Assembly: GCA_028698765.1 (NCBI GenBank)
Contig: JAQVVW010000001.1
Coordinates: 1-17,751 of the forward strand
Origin: Methanoculleus sp.
GTDB taxonomy: Archaea > Halobacteriota > Methanomicrobia > Methanomicrobiales > Methanoculleaceae
DNA: 17,751 bases
Reading direction: 5' to 3'
A program made the translations under genes and the position numbers. This document shows, piece by piece, positions 1-6,442 of this stretch (the stretch's first letter is position 1; each line of letters begins with the position of its first letter). The notes beneath the pieces were generated by a model that worked only from the letters and a program-made list of their open reading frames with translations, was not told the origin of the DNA and made no database searches.

Positions 1-1131
1 GAGTTCCTCCCCCGTGCGCGGTGAAGTGATATGGACTTCCCGTGCGATGCTCTCACCGCCCCCCCGGGAGAGGACGGTCTCCGCTACCAGCGGGGACTGG
101 AGTCCGGGCATCGCCTTGTAGATGGCTTCCAGTCCCGACCTGATGATCCGGCTTTTCATGATCCCGGTCACCTCTTCGATTGCCCGGTTCCAGATGATGA
201 CCTTTCCTTCACGGTCGAGCACGAACGTCGGATCGGGGAGAAAATCTATGATGCCCCGGAGGTTTGCCTGGTAATCCTCCATCTCGCGGCACTGCGCTTC
301 GAGTGTCTCCTGACCCGCTTTTGCCTCCTCGAACGCCGCGATCATCTCCTCATGCGCCAGGTTCAGTTCTTCCTCGAACCGTTTTTGGTCTGTGACATCG
401 ATCATCGACGCAACGGAGCGCTCCGTCCCCGGGATGGTGCCGATCGTCAGGTGCATATCCTTCCGTCTGCCCTGTCGGTCGATCATCTGAAACTCGTAGG
501 TTCCCGGCACCGAGTCGGGTTCCGTCCGCCGCTGCCGGTGGTAGCCCGCCAGCCGTTGCAGATCTTCGGGAGCGACGAAGGTTGTCCAGGAGATCTTCCC
601 TTCCACTTCTTCCCGTGAGTAGCCGGAGAGGCGGGCGGCCTCGCTGTTCATGAGGGAGATCGTCATGTCGCCCTCGATGATGAGGGTGGCGGAACCGGTG
701 TGCTCGAAGACGCTCTGGTACAGGTCTCTGGCCCGCTGCGTCTCCTCCTCAGCCCGTCTCCTCCGGACTGCCTGGAGGATCATGTTCCGGAGTTCGGCAA
801 ACTGGGCGGAGGGGTTGCCGCCTTTCTGGAGGTAGAAGTCCGCCCCGTTGTTGAGCGCCTCAATGATGATCTCCTCGCGGCCGCGGCCGGAGAAGATGAT
901 GAACGGTATAAAATGGCCCCTCTTGCGGACCTCCTTTAAGAGCGCGATGCCGTCCATCTCCGGCATCTCGTAGTCGGCAACGATGGCGTCGTATGGAGTT
1001 TTTGAGAGCATATCGAGAGCCTGTAGTGGCGTTGTCGTCGTCTCGACCTGCATCTCCCCGGACTGCGTCAGGTAGATCCGGTTCAGTTCGAGAAGCGCTG
1101 GTTCATCGTCGACCACAAGAATGCGATACAT
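1..1131 (-). CDS. REC-PAS-PAS signalling protein (N-terminal 377 residues, runs off window)
   Basis: The minus-strand frame is open from an ATG at 1131 to the left edge, so the C-terminus is missing. Residues 1-120 form a response-regulator receiver domain: acidic pair D8/D9, phosphoacceptor D53 in VADYEMPEMDG, S81 in FIIFSGRG, and K103 in LQKGG. Residues about 133-250 are a PAS domain (YQSVFEHTGSATLIIEG, ending IDVTDQKRFEEEL). A charged helical linker (250-290) leads to a second PAS domain that starts near LRGIIDFLPDPTFVLDREGK (291-310) and is cut by the edge. Methanomicrobiales encode many such soluble REC-PAS proteins, often ending in a histidine kinase module; whether this one does cannot be seen. 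It is probably cytoplasmic, as no membrane segment is visible. GGTGGTG lies just before the ATG. The signal and output are unknown. Confidence 0.9.
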   Translation of the reverse strand, partial: MYRILVVDDEPALLELNRIYLTQSGEMQVETTTTPLQALDMLSKTPYDAIVADYEMPEMDGIALLKEVRKRGHFIPFIIFSGRGREEIIIEALNNGADFYLQKGGNPSAQFAELRNMILQAVRRRRAEEETQRARDLYQSVFEHTGSATLIIEGDMTISLMNSEAARLSGYSREEVEGKISWTTFVAPEDLQRLAGYHRQRRTEPDSVPGTYEFQMIDRQGRRKDMHLTIGTIPGTERSVASMIDVTDQKRFEEELNLAHEEMIAAFEEAKAGQETLEAQCREMEDYQANLRGIIDFLPDPTFVLDREGKVIIWNRAIEEVTGIMKSRIIRSGLEAIYKAMPGLQSPLVAETVLSRGGGESIAREVHITSPRTGEEL

Positions 1132-1159
1132 GCACCACCCCTTTATGAAGTGAAGGATG

Positions 1160-1171
1160 ATATAATTTTTA
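1160..1171 (-). promoter_or_regulatory. Putative TATA box of the REC-PAS gene
   Basis: Read on the minus strand, the A/T-rich block TTAAAAATTATAT lies about 30-40 bases before the ATG at 1131. This would give a very short leader holding little more than the GGTGGTG ribosome site. It is a pattern match only. Confidence 0.4.
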
Positions 1172-1351
1172 AGCATTGTGATTCGGCATTGATGCTGATA
1201 TTCCCGGAAAAGAAAAGGAAATTTTATCGATCTCCGGCCGATGCCATGTATCCGGGGATCTCTACATTCGCCGAATGCGGCACCGGCACCCCGGAGATCG
1301 GTATCAAGCCCCGTATCCTCATCCGGCGATGGCACGGCTGTCTCGAACTCT

Positions 1352-1687
1352 ATGGCCGACGAAGATCCGGAAGAGATTGTTGCGGATCTCGGGGCGCTGG
1401 CGGAGCACCCTGTCTCTGAAATCACCATCGACAAGTTCCTCCGCAACCGATCGCGGACGGCACGCGAAGGTGGGAGGCAGGCGAGGTTCGTCTGCCGTCC
1501 ATCATCCGTAGTTCTCCTGGAAATGTCTGCGGCGCGCCGCTCGGGAGTACGAGAGGGCTATCGGCGCTATCTACGACGGGATCGGAACATGAACAGAGAT
1601 CCCGTCGCAGACTTCCTGACAATCTCCCATAAGCGCGGGCACGGATGCCACCGGCGACCAGCTCATCCGGGAAAAGGCCGGGAATAA
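1352..1687 (+). pseudogene. Possible decayed small gene, unknown function
   Basis: The frame begins MADEDPEEIVADLGALAE and continues HPVSEITIDKFLRNR. The first 35 residues or so have a natural acidic/hydrophobic pattern and composition. After about residue 40 the frame becomes Arg/Ser-rich and looks like non-coding DNA. A protein-like segment (REYERAIGAIYDGIGT, then stop) appears in another frame near 1548-1590, with a stop just upstream of it. This suggests a small gene broken by one or more frameshifts. The ATG has no clear ribosome site. No family was recognised, and chance cannot be excluded. Confidence 0.22.
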
Positions 1688-1713
1688 ACGGGCCGACGGT
1701 GGGGCACGGCCCG

Positions 1714-2742
1714 TCATTCGATGTAGGAGAGGACTTTGCGCTTCATCGGACCCTTGCTCGCAATGGTGCTGTAGGCCCATCGGGCAACCCTGCCGAGGAG
1801 ATCCTCCTGGCTCACCTCTAAAAAGAGGGTGAGGGAGGGGTTGAACTTGGACTTGAAGAGGTTCAGGTTCTCGTTGTTCGCCCCGACGTTCTCCATGTGG
1901 CGGTATCCCGCCTCCTTTGCTTGCTGGAGAAGCAGCCACTGCAGGAACTCGTTGCCGGGCATCGCGGTCATCTTCGGTGCTCCCATCCAGAGGGTGAAGG
2001 CCTTGTACTCCTGGGTTGCCTGCACGCCTGTTACGGCGTCTTCGTCGTCGTAGAGGTAGTAGAGCCCGAGTTCGCCGGGATATGCCCGGAAGAGTTCCTC
2101 GAAGTAGGCGCAGCTGATCATCGGTATGTTCATCTCGGGGTCGCTGAACCGCTCCGCGACCGTGGAGTAGAAGATCGATATGTCGGTGCTCTTCTCGATG
2201 CGGTAGCCGTTCTTCTCGACCTTTCGCAGTTTTGTCCGGAGGTTGGAGGAGAAACTGTTCCAGATCTCTTCGAGCGGCGGATCGAGGGCGATCAGGTAGG
2301 TGAAATGGAGCCGGGTCTGGTACCCATCCCTGAGAAACCGTCGGACATCGATGAAACCCGGTACCTGGGTTATGGAGAGGTAGTTCGGGGCCAGGGCCGA
2401 AAACTCGTTCTCCAGGTCGTCACCGACCAGTTTGAGCAGCGATTCTTTCTTGCTCTGCTTGGCGGTGTCGTAACGGCTGCCCATGACGAACCCGAGGTAC
2501 GGCACCACCGACTGGAGCGGTGGCGGGGAGAGGAGGATGTTGATCCCGTGTGACTGTTTTTGGAAGAGCGGCATGACGGCGATCAGCTCATTGCCCTTGA
2601 AGACCCCGTAGGGGAGAAATCGAAAGCCGGTATGCTTCTGTGTTATCTTCATGAAGTCCCACTTGTGGACGAGGCGGCCGGCGGCACTTTCGTCTATGAA
2701 TGTGTCCCAGGCGTTCCCATCATCGATAAGCCCTATCGTCAT
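1714..2742 (-). CDS. FemAB/GNAT-fold acyltransferase-like protein (BioF2-like, Acetyltransf_6 type)
   Basis: The 342-residue protein has the double-GNAT look of the FemAB/BioF2-like family. The N-terminal half (about 25-150) contains HKWDFMKITQKHTGFRFLPY and the strand ELIAVMPLF. The C-terminal half contains the Arg/Lys-rich NLRTKLRKVEKNGY (167-180), a WMGAP turn, GNEFLQWLLLQQAKEAGYRH and the closing FKSKFNPSLTLFLEV (296-310), equivalent to the family's 'FK..FG' ending. Family members transfer acyl or aminoacyl groups to amines in cell-surface precursors, polysaccharides or metabolites; the substrate here is unknown. No signal peptide or membrane helix is visible. The ATG at 2742 is preceded by GGGAGTGA with good spacing and a TATA box at about 2800. 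It stands alone, divergent from the molybdopterin/YcaO operon. The fold call is fairly firm and the function is not. Confidence 0.8.
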   Translation of the reverse strand: MTIGLIDDGNAWDTFIDESAAGRLVHKWDFMKITQKHTGFRFLPYGVFKGNELIAVMPLFQKQSHGINILLSPPPLQSVVPYLGFVMGSRYDTAKQSKKESLLKLVGDDLENEFSALAPNYLSITQVPGFIDVRRFLRDGYQTRLHFTYLIALDPPLEEIWNSFSSNLRTKLRKVEKNGYRIEKSTDISIFYSTVAERFSDPEMNIPMISCAYFEELFRAYPGELGLYYLYDDEDAVTGVQATQEYKAFTLWMGAPKMTAMPGNEFLQWLLLQQAKEAGYRHMENVGANNENLNLFKSKFNPSLTLFLEVSQEDLLGRVARWAYSTIASKGPMKRKVLSYIE

Positions 2743-2798
2743 GCTCTCACTCCCTGCTCCGGTTCGCCTGCAGGGTCGTGCGGACTATCCCTCCCCAA

Positions 2799-2810
2799 CG
2801 ATATATACGT
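2799..2810 (-). promoter_or_regulatory. TATA box of the FemAB-like gene
   Basis: On the minus strand ACGTATATATCG lies about 58-68 bases before the ATG. Transcription would start near 2775, giving a leader of about 33 bases that contains the GGGAGTGA ribosome site. This is the clearest TATA-like string in the divergent region 2743-2995. Confidence 0.55.
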
Positions 2811-2995
2811 TTCCCGGGATGGGGGTGGCCCGCGGTGGATACCGGGTTTCCCCACGTGACCGGCGGGAGAGATCCCGGGCCGGGAGGCGATTTCACGGAA
2901 TCACAACGTTCAAATTGCCGGGGATACCACATGAATTGCGTATTCAACTGCGGAAGCGAACGTTTGCCTCTCCACAGCGAGGATGAGTGACAAAG

Positions 2996-3388
2996 ATGCT
3001 CACGGATCGGGAACGGGGACGCTATCGGCGGCAGATTGCGCTCTTTGGCGTTGAGGCGCAGGAACGGCTTGCGCGAGCCCGTGTCGGCATCGTCGGAGCC
3101 GGCGGACTCGGGTGCCCGGCTGCTCTCTACCTTGCCGCTACCGGTATCGGGGAGATCCGGCTGGTCGACGGGGATGTCATGGACCTGACCAACCTGAACC
3201 GCCGGGTGCTCCATGCCGACCGGGACATCGGGCTCATCCAGGCAAACGAGGTGATCAAGTATATCACCGGCACCGGCGATCTCCTCACGGACCGGCGTCT
3301 CGTCCGGGACGGGTGGGCCGCCGCGATGACGACCCTGCCGGTCGAGCGGCAGGAAGACTGCAGTGTGTGCGGGATCGATCGGTGTTGA
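2996..3388 (+). CDS. MoeB/ThiF-like adenylyltransferase, shortened by an apparent in-frame internal deletion
   Basis: ThiF/MoeB/HesA proteins adenylate the C-terminal Gly-Gly of MoaD/ThiS-type sulfur carriers and usually have about 240-270 residues; this one has 130. Residues 1-79 match the family N-terminus: RYRRQIALFG, nucleotide loop GIVGAGGLGCPAALYLA (31-47), IRLVDGDVMDLTNLNRR (54-70), VLHADRDIG. It then jumps straight into the family C-terminus: IQANEVIKYITGTGDLL, ending CSVCG (122-126). The missing middle, about 110-120 residues, normally holds the Lys after the 'G.PKA' turn, the Mg-binding Asp and the first zinc CxxC; only the second CxxC remains. ATG 2996 gives the usual N-terminus (MLTDRERGRYRRQ); an in-frame GTG at 2987 would add three residues. 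It is first in the operon, 14 bases before the sulfur carrier it would activate. It could be inactive, repurposed, or an assembly artefact. Confidence 0.75.
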   Translation: MLTDRERGRYRRQIALFGVEAQERLARARVGIVGAGGLGCPAALYLAATGIGEIRLVDGDVMDLTNLNRRVLHADRDIGLIQANEVIKYITGTGDLLTDRRLVRDGWAAAMTTLPVERQEDCSVCGIDRC

Positions 3389-3390
3389 GG

Positions 3391-3400
3391 CGAGGAGGAG
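3391..3400 (+). promoter_or_regulatory. Ribosome binding site fixing the moaD-like start
   Basis: CGAGGAGGAG lies 2-12 bases before the ATG at 3403. The open frame extends far upstream, so this ribosome site and the family length decide the start. Confidence 0.6.
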
Positions 3401-3402
3401 AG

Positions 3403-3681
3403 ATGCAGGTTCGGGTCAGGGCTTTTGCCCGGTTGCGGGAGGCTATCGGGGGCGATCTCATGCTGGAGGTTCCCGCCGGAGCGACGATGCCCATGCTGCT
3501 TGCAGCGGTCGGGGAGACCTCGGAGCAGGCAGAGGAAGCGCTCTTTGAGGAGAGCGGCGAACTCCGGGGATACGTGATACTGATGCACAACGGTAAGCGC
3601 GTGCGGCATGCGGAGACGGGGACGCTCACGCTCGCCGACGGGGACGAGGTCGCGCTCTTCCCGCCGGTGGCAGGCGGATGA
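3403..3681 (+). CDS. moaD: MoaD/ThiS-like ubiquitin-fold sulfur carrier (SAMP family)
   Basis: This 92-residue beta-grasp protein ends in Gly-Gly (FPPVAGG). That tail is adenylated and thiocarboxylated so the protein can donate sulfur. It begins MQVRVRAFARLREAIGG, typical of MoaD, and carries DGDEVALFPPVAGG just before the tail, where MoaD contacts its partners. As the small subunit of molybdopterin synthase it would pass sulfur to precursor Z bound on MoaE, which is the next gene. Archaeal relatives also act as protein modifiers (SAMPs) or as general sulfur donors for tRNA thiolation. The gene lies 14 bases after the ThiF-like gene, and its end overlaps the first possible moaE ATG (ATGA). 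Given the YcaO/TfuA genes downstream, it might also feed peptide thioamidation; that is inference. Confidence 0.88.
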   Translation: MQVRVRAFARLREAIGGDLMLEVPAGATMPMLLAAVGETSEQAEEALFEESGELRGYVILMHNGKRVRHAETGTLTLADGDEVALFPPVAGG

Positions 3682-3695
3682 CGGAGGAGACTGGA

Positions 3696-4112
3696 ATGAT
3701 CAGCGTGACGCGAGACGATTTTGATGTGAATGAGGTGATTGGCCGGGTGAGAAGGCCCGATATGGGGGCTCTCGTCACCTTTCTCGGCGTTGTCCGGGAC
3801 GACGGCGGAATCGACGTGATGGAACTCGAGGCCTACGAGGAGGTCGCGGTGAGGGAGATGGAGGCGATCCGCGACGAAGCATTTGTAAATTATCCCATAG
3901 CGGCCGTCGAGATCATTCACCGGATAGGCAGGCTCCGGGTCGGGGAGAACATCCTCCTCATCGTCGTCGGTGCCGGCCACCGGAAAGAGGCATTTGACGC
4001 CTGCGAGTACATCCTTGAGCGGATCAAGCAGAGCGTGCCGATCTGGAAGAAGGAGATCGGAGAGAGGGGCGAGCGCTGGGTGCCGGGCGAGTCGCACGGG
4101 GGCGACGCGTGA
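3696..4112 (+). CDS. moaE: Molybdopterin synthase catalytic subunit MoaE
   Basis: MoaE binds precursor Z and, with thiocarboxylated MoaD, inserts the two dithiolene sulfurs of molybdopterin. The 138-residue product has the family signatures in order: N-terminal MISVTRDDFD, GALVTFLGVVRDD (24-36), ELEAYEEVAVREM, HRIGRL, then GAGHRKEAFDACEYILERIKQSVPIWKKE (93-120, split here as GAGHRKEAFDACEY and ILERIKQSVPIWKKE). K111 and K118 correspond to the active-site lysines. I chose ATG 3696 because GGAGGAGA lies five bases before it and the protein then starts like other MoaEs. An ATG at 3678, overlapping the moaD stop as ATGA, would add six residues and allow direct coupling. The enzyme serves molybdenum- or tungsten-pterin enzymes such as formylmethanofuran dehydrogenase. 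The GTG start of ycaO overlaps its stop. Confidence 0.93.
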   Translation: MISVTRDDFDVNEVIGRVRRPDMGALVTFLGVVRDDGGIDVMELEAYEEVAVREMEAIRDEAFVNYPIAAVEIIHRIGRLRVGENILLIVVGAGHRKEAFDACEYILERIKQSVPIWKKEIGERGERWVPGESHGGDA

Positions 4113-5323
4113 TCCGGCTGCAGTCGTGCCGGAAGGCCTACGCGAAGGAGACCCAGCGGACGGTCCCCCCCGAAGAGACGCTCCGGCTGGCCCGTGCGAA
4201 ACTCCCGGCGGCGGGGATCACCCGCGTCGCCGACATCACGAACCTCGACCGGATCGGGATACCGGTCTTCTCGAGCATCCGGCCGACCGCCGGGGCAGGA
4301 GCAATATCGGTCTACAACGGGAAAGGCGCCACCCCCATCGAGGCGGAGGTCTCCGCCGTGATGGAGGGGATCGAGCGCTACTCGGGCGAGATGGACGGCC
4401 GGGAGGCGGTCGTCGGGCGGTACAGCGAGGTCTCGGCCGGGAGAGCCGCCATCGACCCCGCTGACCTGATCCTCCCCGAGCGGGTCCCGGCCGATATAAC
4501 TGTCCCCTGGGTCGAGGGCTACGATATCGTCGGGGAGGAGGAGGTGCTCGTCCCCGCTCACGCGGTCTACCACCCCCTCCCGGTGACCTGCGGACGCCTC
4601 TTCCGGACCAACACCAACGGGCTTGCGTCCGGGAACACCATTGAGGAGGCGACCTTCCACGCCCTGATGGAGGTGGTCGAGCGCGACGCCTGGTCGCTCG
4701 TGGAGGTGACCCGGAACACCGGCCCCCGGATCGAGGGGATCGAGGACGGGCTCGCCGCCGACCTGCTCGGGAAGTTCGCGGCCGCCGGCGTCGAGGTGAC
4801 GCTCAAGGACATCACGAGCGATATCGGGATCCCCACGGTGGCCGCGGTCGCCGACGACGTGGTCCTCAGGGACCCGACGCTTCTCACGATCGGGATGGGG
4901 TCGCACACCTCGGCCTCCATCGCGGTTCTGCGGGCGCTCACGGAGGTCGCCCAGAGCAGGCTGACCCAGATCCACGGCGCGAGAGAGGATACCGATACGG
5001 CGGACGTCAGAAAGAGGATCGGGTACGAGCGGACGAAGCGGCTGAACCGGCACTGGTTCGCGGAGAGCGAGACTGTCCGGTTCCCGGAGATGCCGTCGTT
5101 CGACAGCGATGACTTCCTCACCGACATTCACCACGTCGTCGACCGGCTCGGTGCAGCCGGGCTCTCCCGGGTGGTCGTGGTCGACCTCACCCGGCAGGAG
5201 ATCGGCATTCCGGTCGTCCGGGTGATCGTGCCGGGGCTCGAGATGTACGCGATGGACCAGGACCGGATGGGGAGGAGGTGCCGTGATGCACGAAGTCGTC
5301 GTCTTCCTCGGTCCCAGTTGTGA
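4109..5323 (+). CDS. ycaO: YcaO-family ATP-dependent thioamidation enzyme (McrA-glycine type)
   Basis: YcaO enzymes phosphorylate a peptide-bond oxygen with ATP to allow backbone modification. In methanogens the YcaO paired with TfuA makes thioglycine in the MCR alpha subunit. The 404-residue product has the YcaO ATP/Mg signatures: EAEVSAVMEGIERYSGE (78-94), NTNGLASGNTIEEATFHALM (168-187) followed by EVVERDAW, and RALTEVAQSR (275-284). The C-terminus PGLEMYAMDQDRMGRR lacks the proline-rich PxPxP tail of azoline-forming bacteriocin YcaOs, which fits a non-TOMM role. The GTG at 4109 overlaps the moaE stop (GTGA). The last 38 bases overlap tfuA in another frame. Association with TfuA and a methanogen-like context support the McrA substrate; mcrA itself is not in the window. 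Confidence 0.9.
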   Translation: MIRLQSCRKAYAKETQRTVPPEETLRLARAKLPAAGITRVADITNLDRIGIPVFSSIRPTAGAGAISVYNGKGATPIEAEVSAVMEGIERYSGEMDGREAVVGRYSEVSAGRAAIDPADLILPERVPADITVPWVEGYDIVGEEEVLVPAHAVYHPLPVTCGRLFRTNTNGLASGNTIEEATFHALMEVVERDAWSLVEVTRNTGPRIEGIEDGLAADLLGKFAAAGVEVTLKDITSDIGIPTVAAVADDVVLRDPTLLTIGMGSHTSASIAVLRALTEVAQSRLTQIHGAREDTDTADVRKRIGYERTKRLNRHWFAESETVRFPEMPSFDSDDFLTDIHHVVDRLGAAGLSRVVVVDLTRQEIGIPVVRVIVPGLEMYAMDQDRMGRRCRDARSRRLPRSQL

Positions 5324-5939
5324 CCATGCGGCCGCACGGGAGGTCCTCGACGCCGATTACCGCCCGCCGGCAAAACGGGGCGACATCCTGGAGGCCGCAC
5401 GTGCCGGGGCCCGGATCATCGGGCTCATCGACGGCGTCTTCTTCCAGGACTGCGCCGTAGCCCACCGGGAGATCCTCGCCGCCCTCCGTGCCGGGGTGCG
5501 GGTCGTCGGTTCTTCGAGCATGGGAGCGCTCCGGGCCGCGGAGCTCGACAGCCTCGGGATGGAAGGGGTCGGGGAGATATACCGGGCCTACCGTGAGGGG
5601 AGGCTCGTCGCCGACGACGAGGTGGCGCTCCTCTTTGATCCCGAGACGTTCGTGCCGCTCTCCGAACCGCTCGTGAACATCCGGGCGACCCTGCAGGAGG
5701 CGCTCGCGTCCGGGACGATCGGCGCCGACGCGGCCGGGGCGCTCCTTGAGGCCGCCCGGGGGCTCTACTTCCCCGACCGGACCTACGACGCGGTCGTCGA
5801 GGCGGCGGAAGGGAAGGCTGACCCGGACGACCTCGCCCGGTTCGCGGCATTTGCCGGGGAGCATGCCGTCGACCAAAAACGCGAGGACGCGCTGCTCGCG
5901 CTCCGGTACATCAGGGATCTGGCCGAAGGCATCCTGTGA
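5286..5939 (+). CDS. tfuA: TfuA-family thioamidation partner of YcaO
   Basis: TfuA proteins work with YcaO in peptide thioamidation. Biochemical work on archaeal YcaO-TfuA reported that TfuA acts on a thiocarboxylated ThiS-type carrier to release sulfide to YcaO (known from the literature, not shown here). The 217-residue product carries the family marks: VVVFLGPSC (4-12), PPAKRGDI (27-34), IIGLIDGVF (44-52), VVGSSSMGALRAAEL (73-87) and DDEVALLF (110-117). GGAGGAGGTG ends five bases before the ATG at 5286, which decides the start over the GTG at 5283. It overlaps the ycaO end by 38 bases, so the two are almost certainly co-translated. It is the last gene of the operon; a T5 tract follows 25 bases after the stop. 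A MoaD-like carrier three genes upstream is a plausible sulfur source. Confidence 0.9.
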   Translation: MHEVVVFLGPSCDHAAAREVLDADYRPPAKRGDILEAARAGARIIGLIDGVFFQDCAVAHREILAALRAGVRVVGSSSMGALRAAELDSLGMEGVGEIYRAYREGRLVADDEVALLFDPETFVPLSEPLVNIRATLQEALASGTIGADAAGALLEAARGLYFPDRTYDAVVEAAEGKADPDDLARFAAFAGEHAVDQKREDALLALRYIRDLAEGIL

Positions 5940-5960
5940 GCAAAGGTCCGGTGCCCTTTC

Positions 5961-5970
5961 CACGTTTTTC
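5961..5970 (+). terminator. Possible T-tract terminator after tfuA
   Basis: CACGTTTTTC lies 22-31 bases after the tfuA stop. Archaeal termination often needs only a U-tract, so this is a candidate end of the 2996-5939 operon. There is no stem. Confidence 0.3.
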
Positions 5971-6063
5971 CGACTCGCTGATTACCCCGGGCCGCGACTG
6001 TCGGCGAGGTAGCTGAGCGGGCCATCTCCCGGAGCAAGGCGAATCCCGGGCCGGTGAGCCCGG

Positions 6064-6082
6064 ACGGCGTACGAGACGCCGT
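6064..6082. repeat. 7-bp perfect inverted repeat upstream of the ArsR-like gene
   Basis: ACGGCGT-ACGAG-ACGCCGT is a perfect inverted repeat with a five-base centre. It lies about ten bases before the A/T-rich promoter of the regulator gene. It could be an upstream operator or activator site, or the base of a read-through terminator from tfuA. Confidence 0.45.
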
Positions 6083-6090
6083 ATCGTAAC

Positions 6091-6116
6091 GTTAATATGT
6101 GTAAAAAATAATTAAC
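6091..6116 (+). promoter_or_regulatory. Promoter and candidate operator of the ArsR-like gene
   Basis: The TATA-like TTAATATG (6092-6099) is centred about 26 bases before the TTG start at 6122, as expected for a leaderless transcript. The same region holds the inverted half-sites GTTAAT (6091-6096) and ATTAAC (6111-6116), whose centres are 20 bases apart, about two helical turns. A dimeric winged-helix repressor could bind here and block TBP. Autoregulation by the downstream gene is an inference. Confidence 0.45.
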
Positions 6117-6121
6117 ACCTG

Positions 6122-6442
6122 TTGACATTATCTTTCAGCACCCTCCCCGAACTGGCACGGCTGCTCTCCCTGCTCGGGAACGAGCAGCGGCTTGCCGTAC
6201 TCGGGTCGATCGCGGCCGAAGCGAAGTATGCCCGCGAGATAGCCGAAGAGCTCGGCATTTCGCGCCCGCTGGCTGCCATCTACCTGCGACAGCTCGAGAA
6301 GCTCGGTCTTGCGGAAGGGAACAGCAGGACGTCGGACGAGCCGCCGTACCTCCGGAGGTACTACCGGGCGGTGCCGTTTGAGGTGGTGCTGAATCTGGAT
6401 CTGATTATGTCATTAGAGAGGTCGAAGGATGAGACAGGATAG
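6122..6442 (+). CDS. ArsR-family winged-helix transcriptional regulator
   Basis: The 106-residue product is a small winged-helix DNA-binding protein. It has the ArsR-like opening LLSLLGNEQRLAVLGSI (14-30), helix-turn-helix YAREIAEELGISRPLAAIYL (36-55), then RQLEKLGLAEG and a wing ending in the aromatic strand LRRYYRAVPFEVVLNLD (78-93). No metal-binding cysteines are present, so sensing is not by the classic ArsR Cys site. The start appears to be TTG at 6122: a stop lies three codons upstream (TAA at 6113), there is no ribosome site, and a TATA box sits at leaderless spacing. Its end overlaps the next gene by 14 bases, so the pair is probably one transcript. Confidence 0.82.
   Translation: MTLSFSTLPELARLLSLLGNEQRLAVLGSIAAEAKYAREIAEELGISRPLAAIYLRQLEKLGLAEGNSRTSDEPPYLRRYYRAVPFEVVLNLDLIMSLERSKDETG

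Larger units (their letters stand above)
1132..1713. other. Long intergenic stretch, largely without recognisable content
   Basis: This 582-base interval separates two minus-strand genes. It holds the promoter of the REC-PAS gene at its left end, an A/T-rich plus-strand block near 1210-1228 (GGAAATTTTATCG) that could be another promoter, and a possible decayed gene at 1352-1687. Several open frames cross it on both strands, but none has a convincing start and ribosome site. No RNA gene or repeat was recognised. Confidence 0.5.

Noticed and set aside
1571..1939. 122-codon minus-strand frame overlapping the end of the FemAB-like gene
   Set aside because: It overlaps a well-supported gene on the same strand in another frame and has no family-like motifs.
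2931..2990. 19-codon reading frame MNCVFNCGSERLPLHSEDE before the ThiF-like gene
   Set aside because: It ends in a GTGA overlap with the alternative GTG start, but the ribosome site is weak and nothing else supports translation.
3917..5134. 405-codon open frame on the minus strand, antisense to moaE and ycaO
   Set aside because: Its Arg/Pro/Asp-rich composition is typical of the antisense of high-GC coding DNA. It has no ribosome site, and the plus strand carries clear conserved families.
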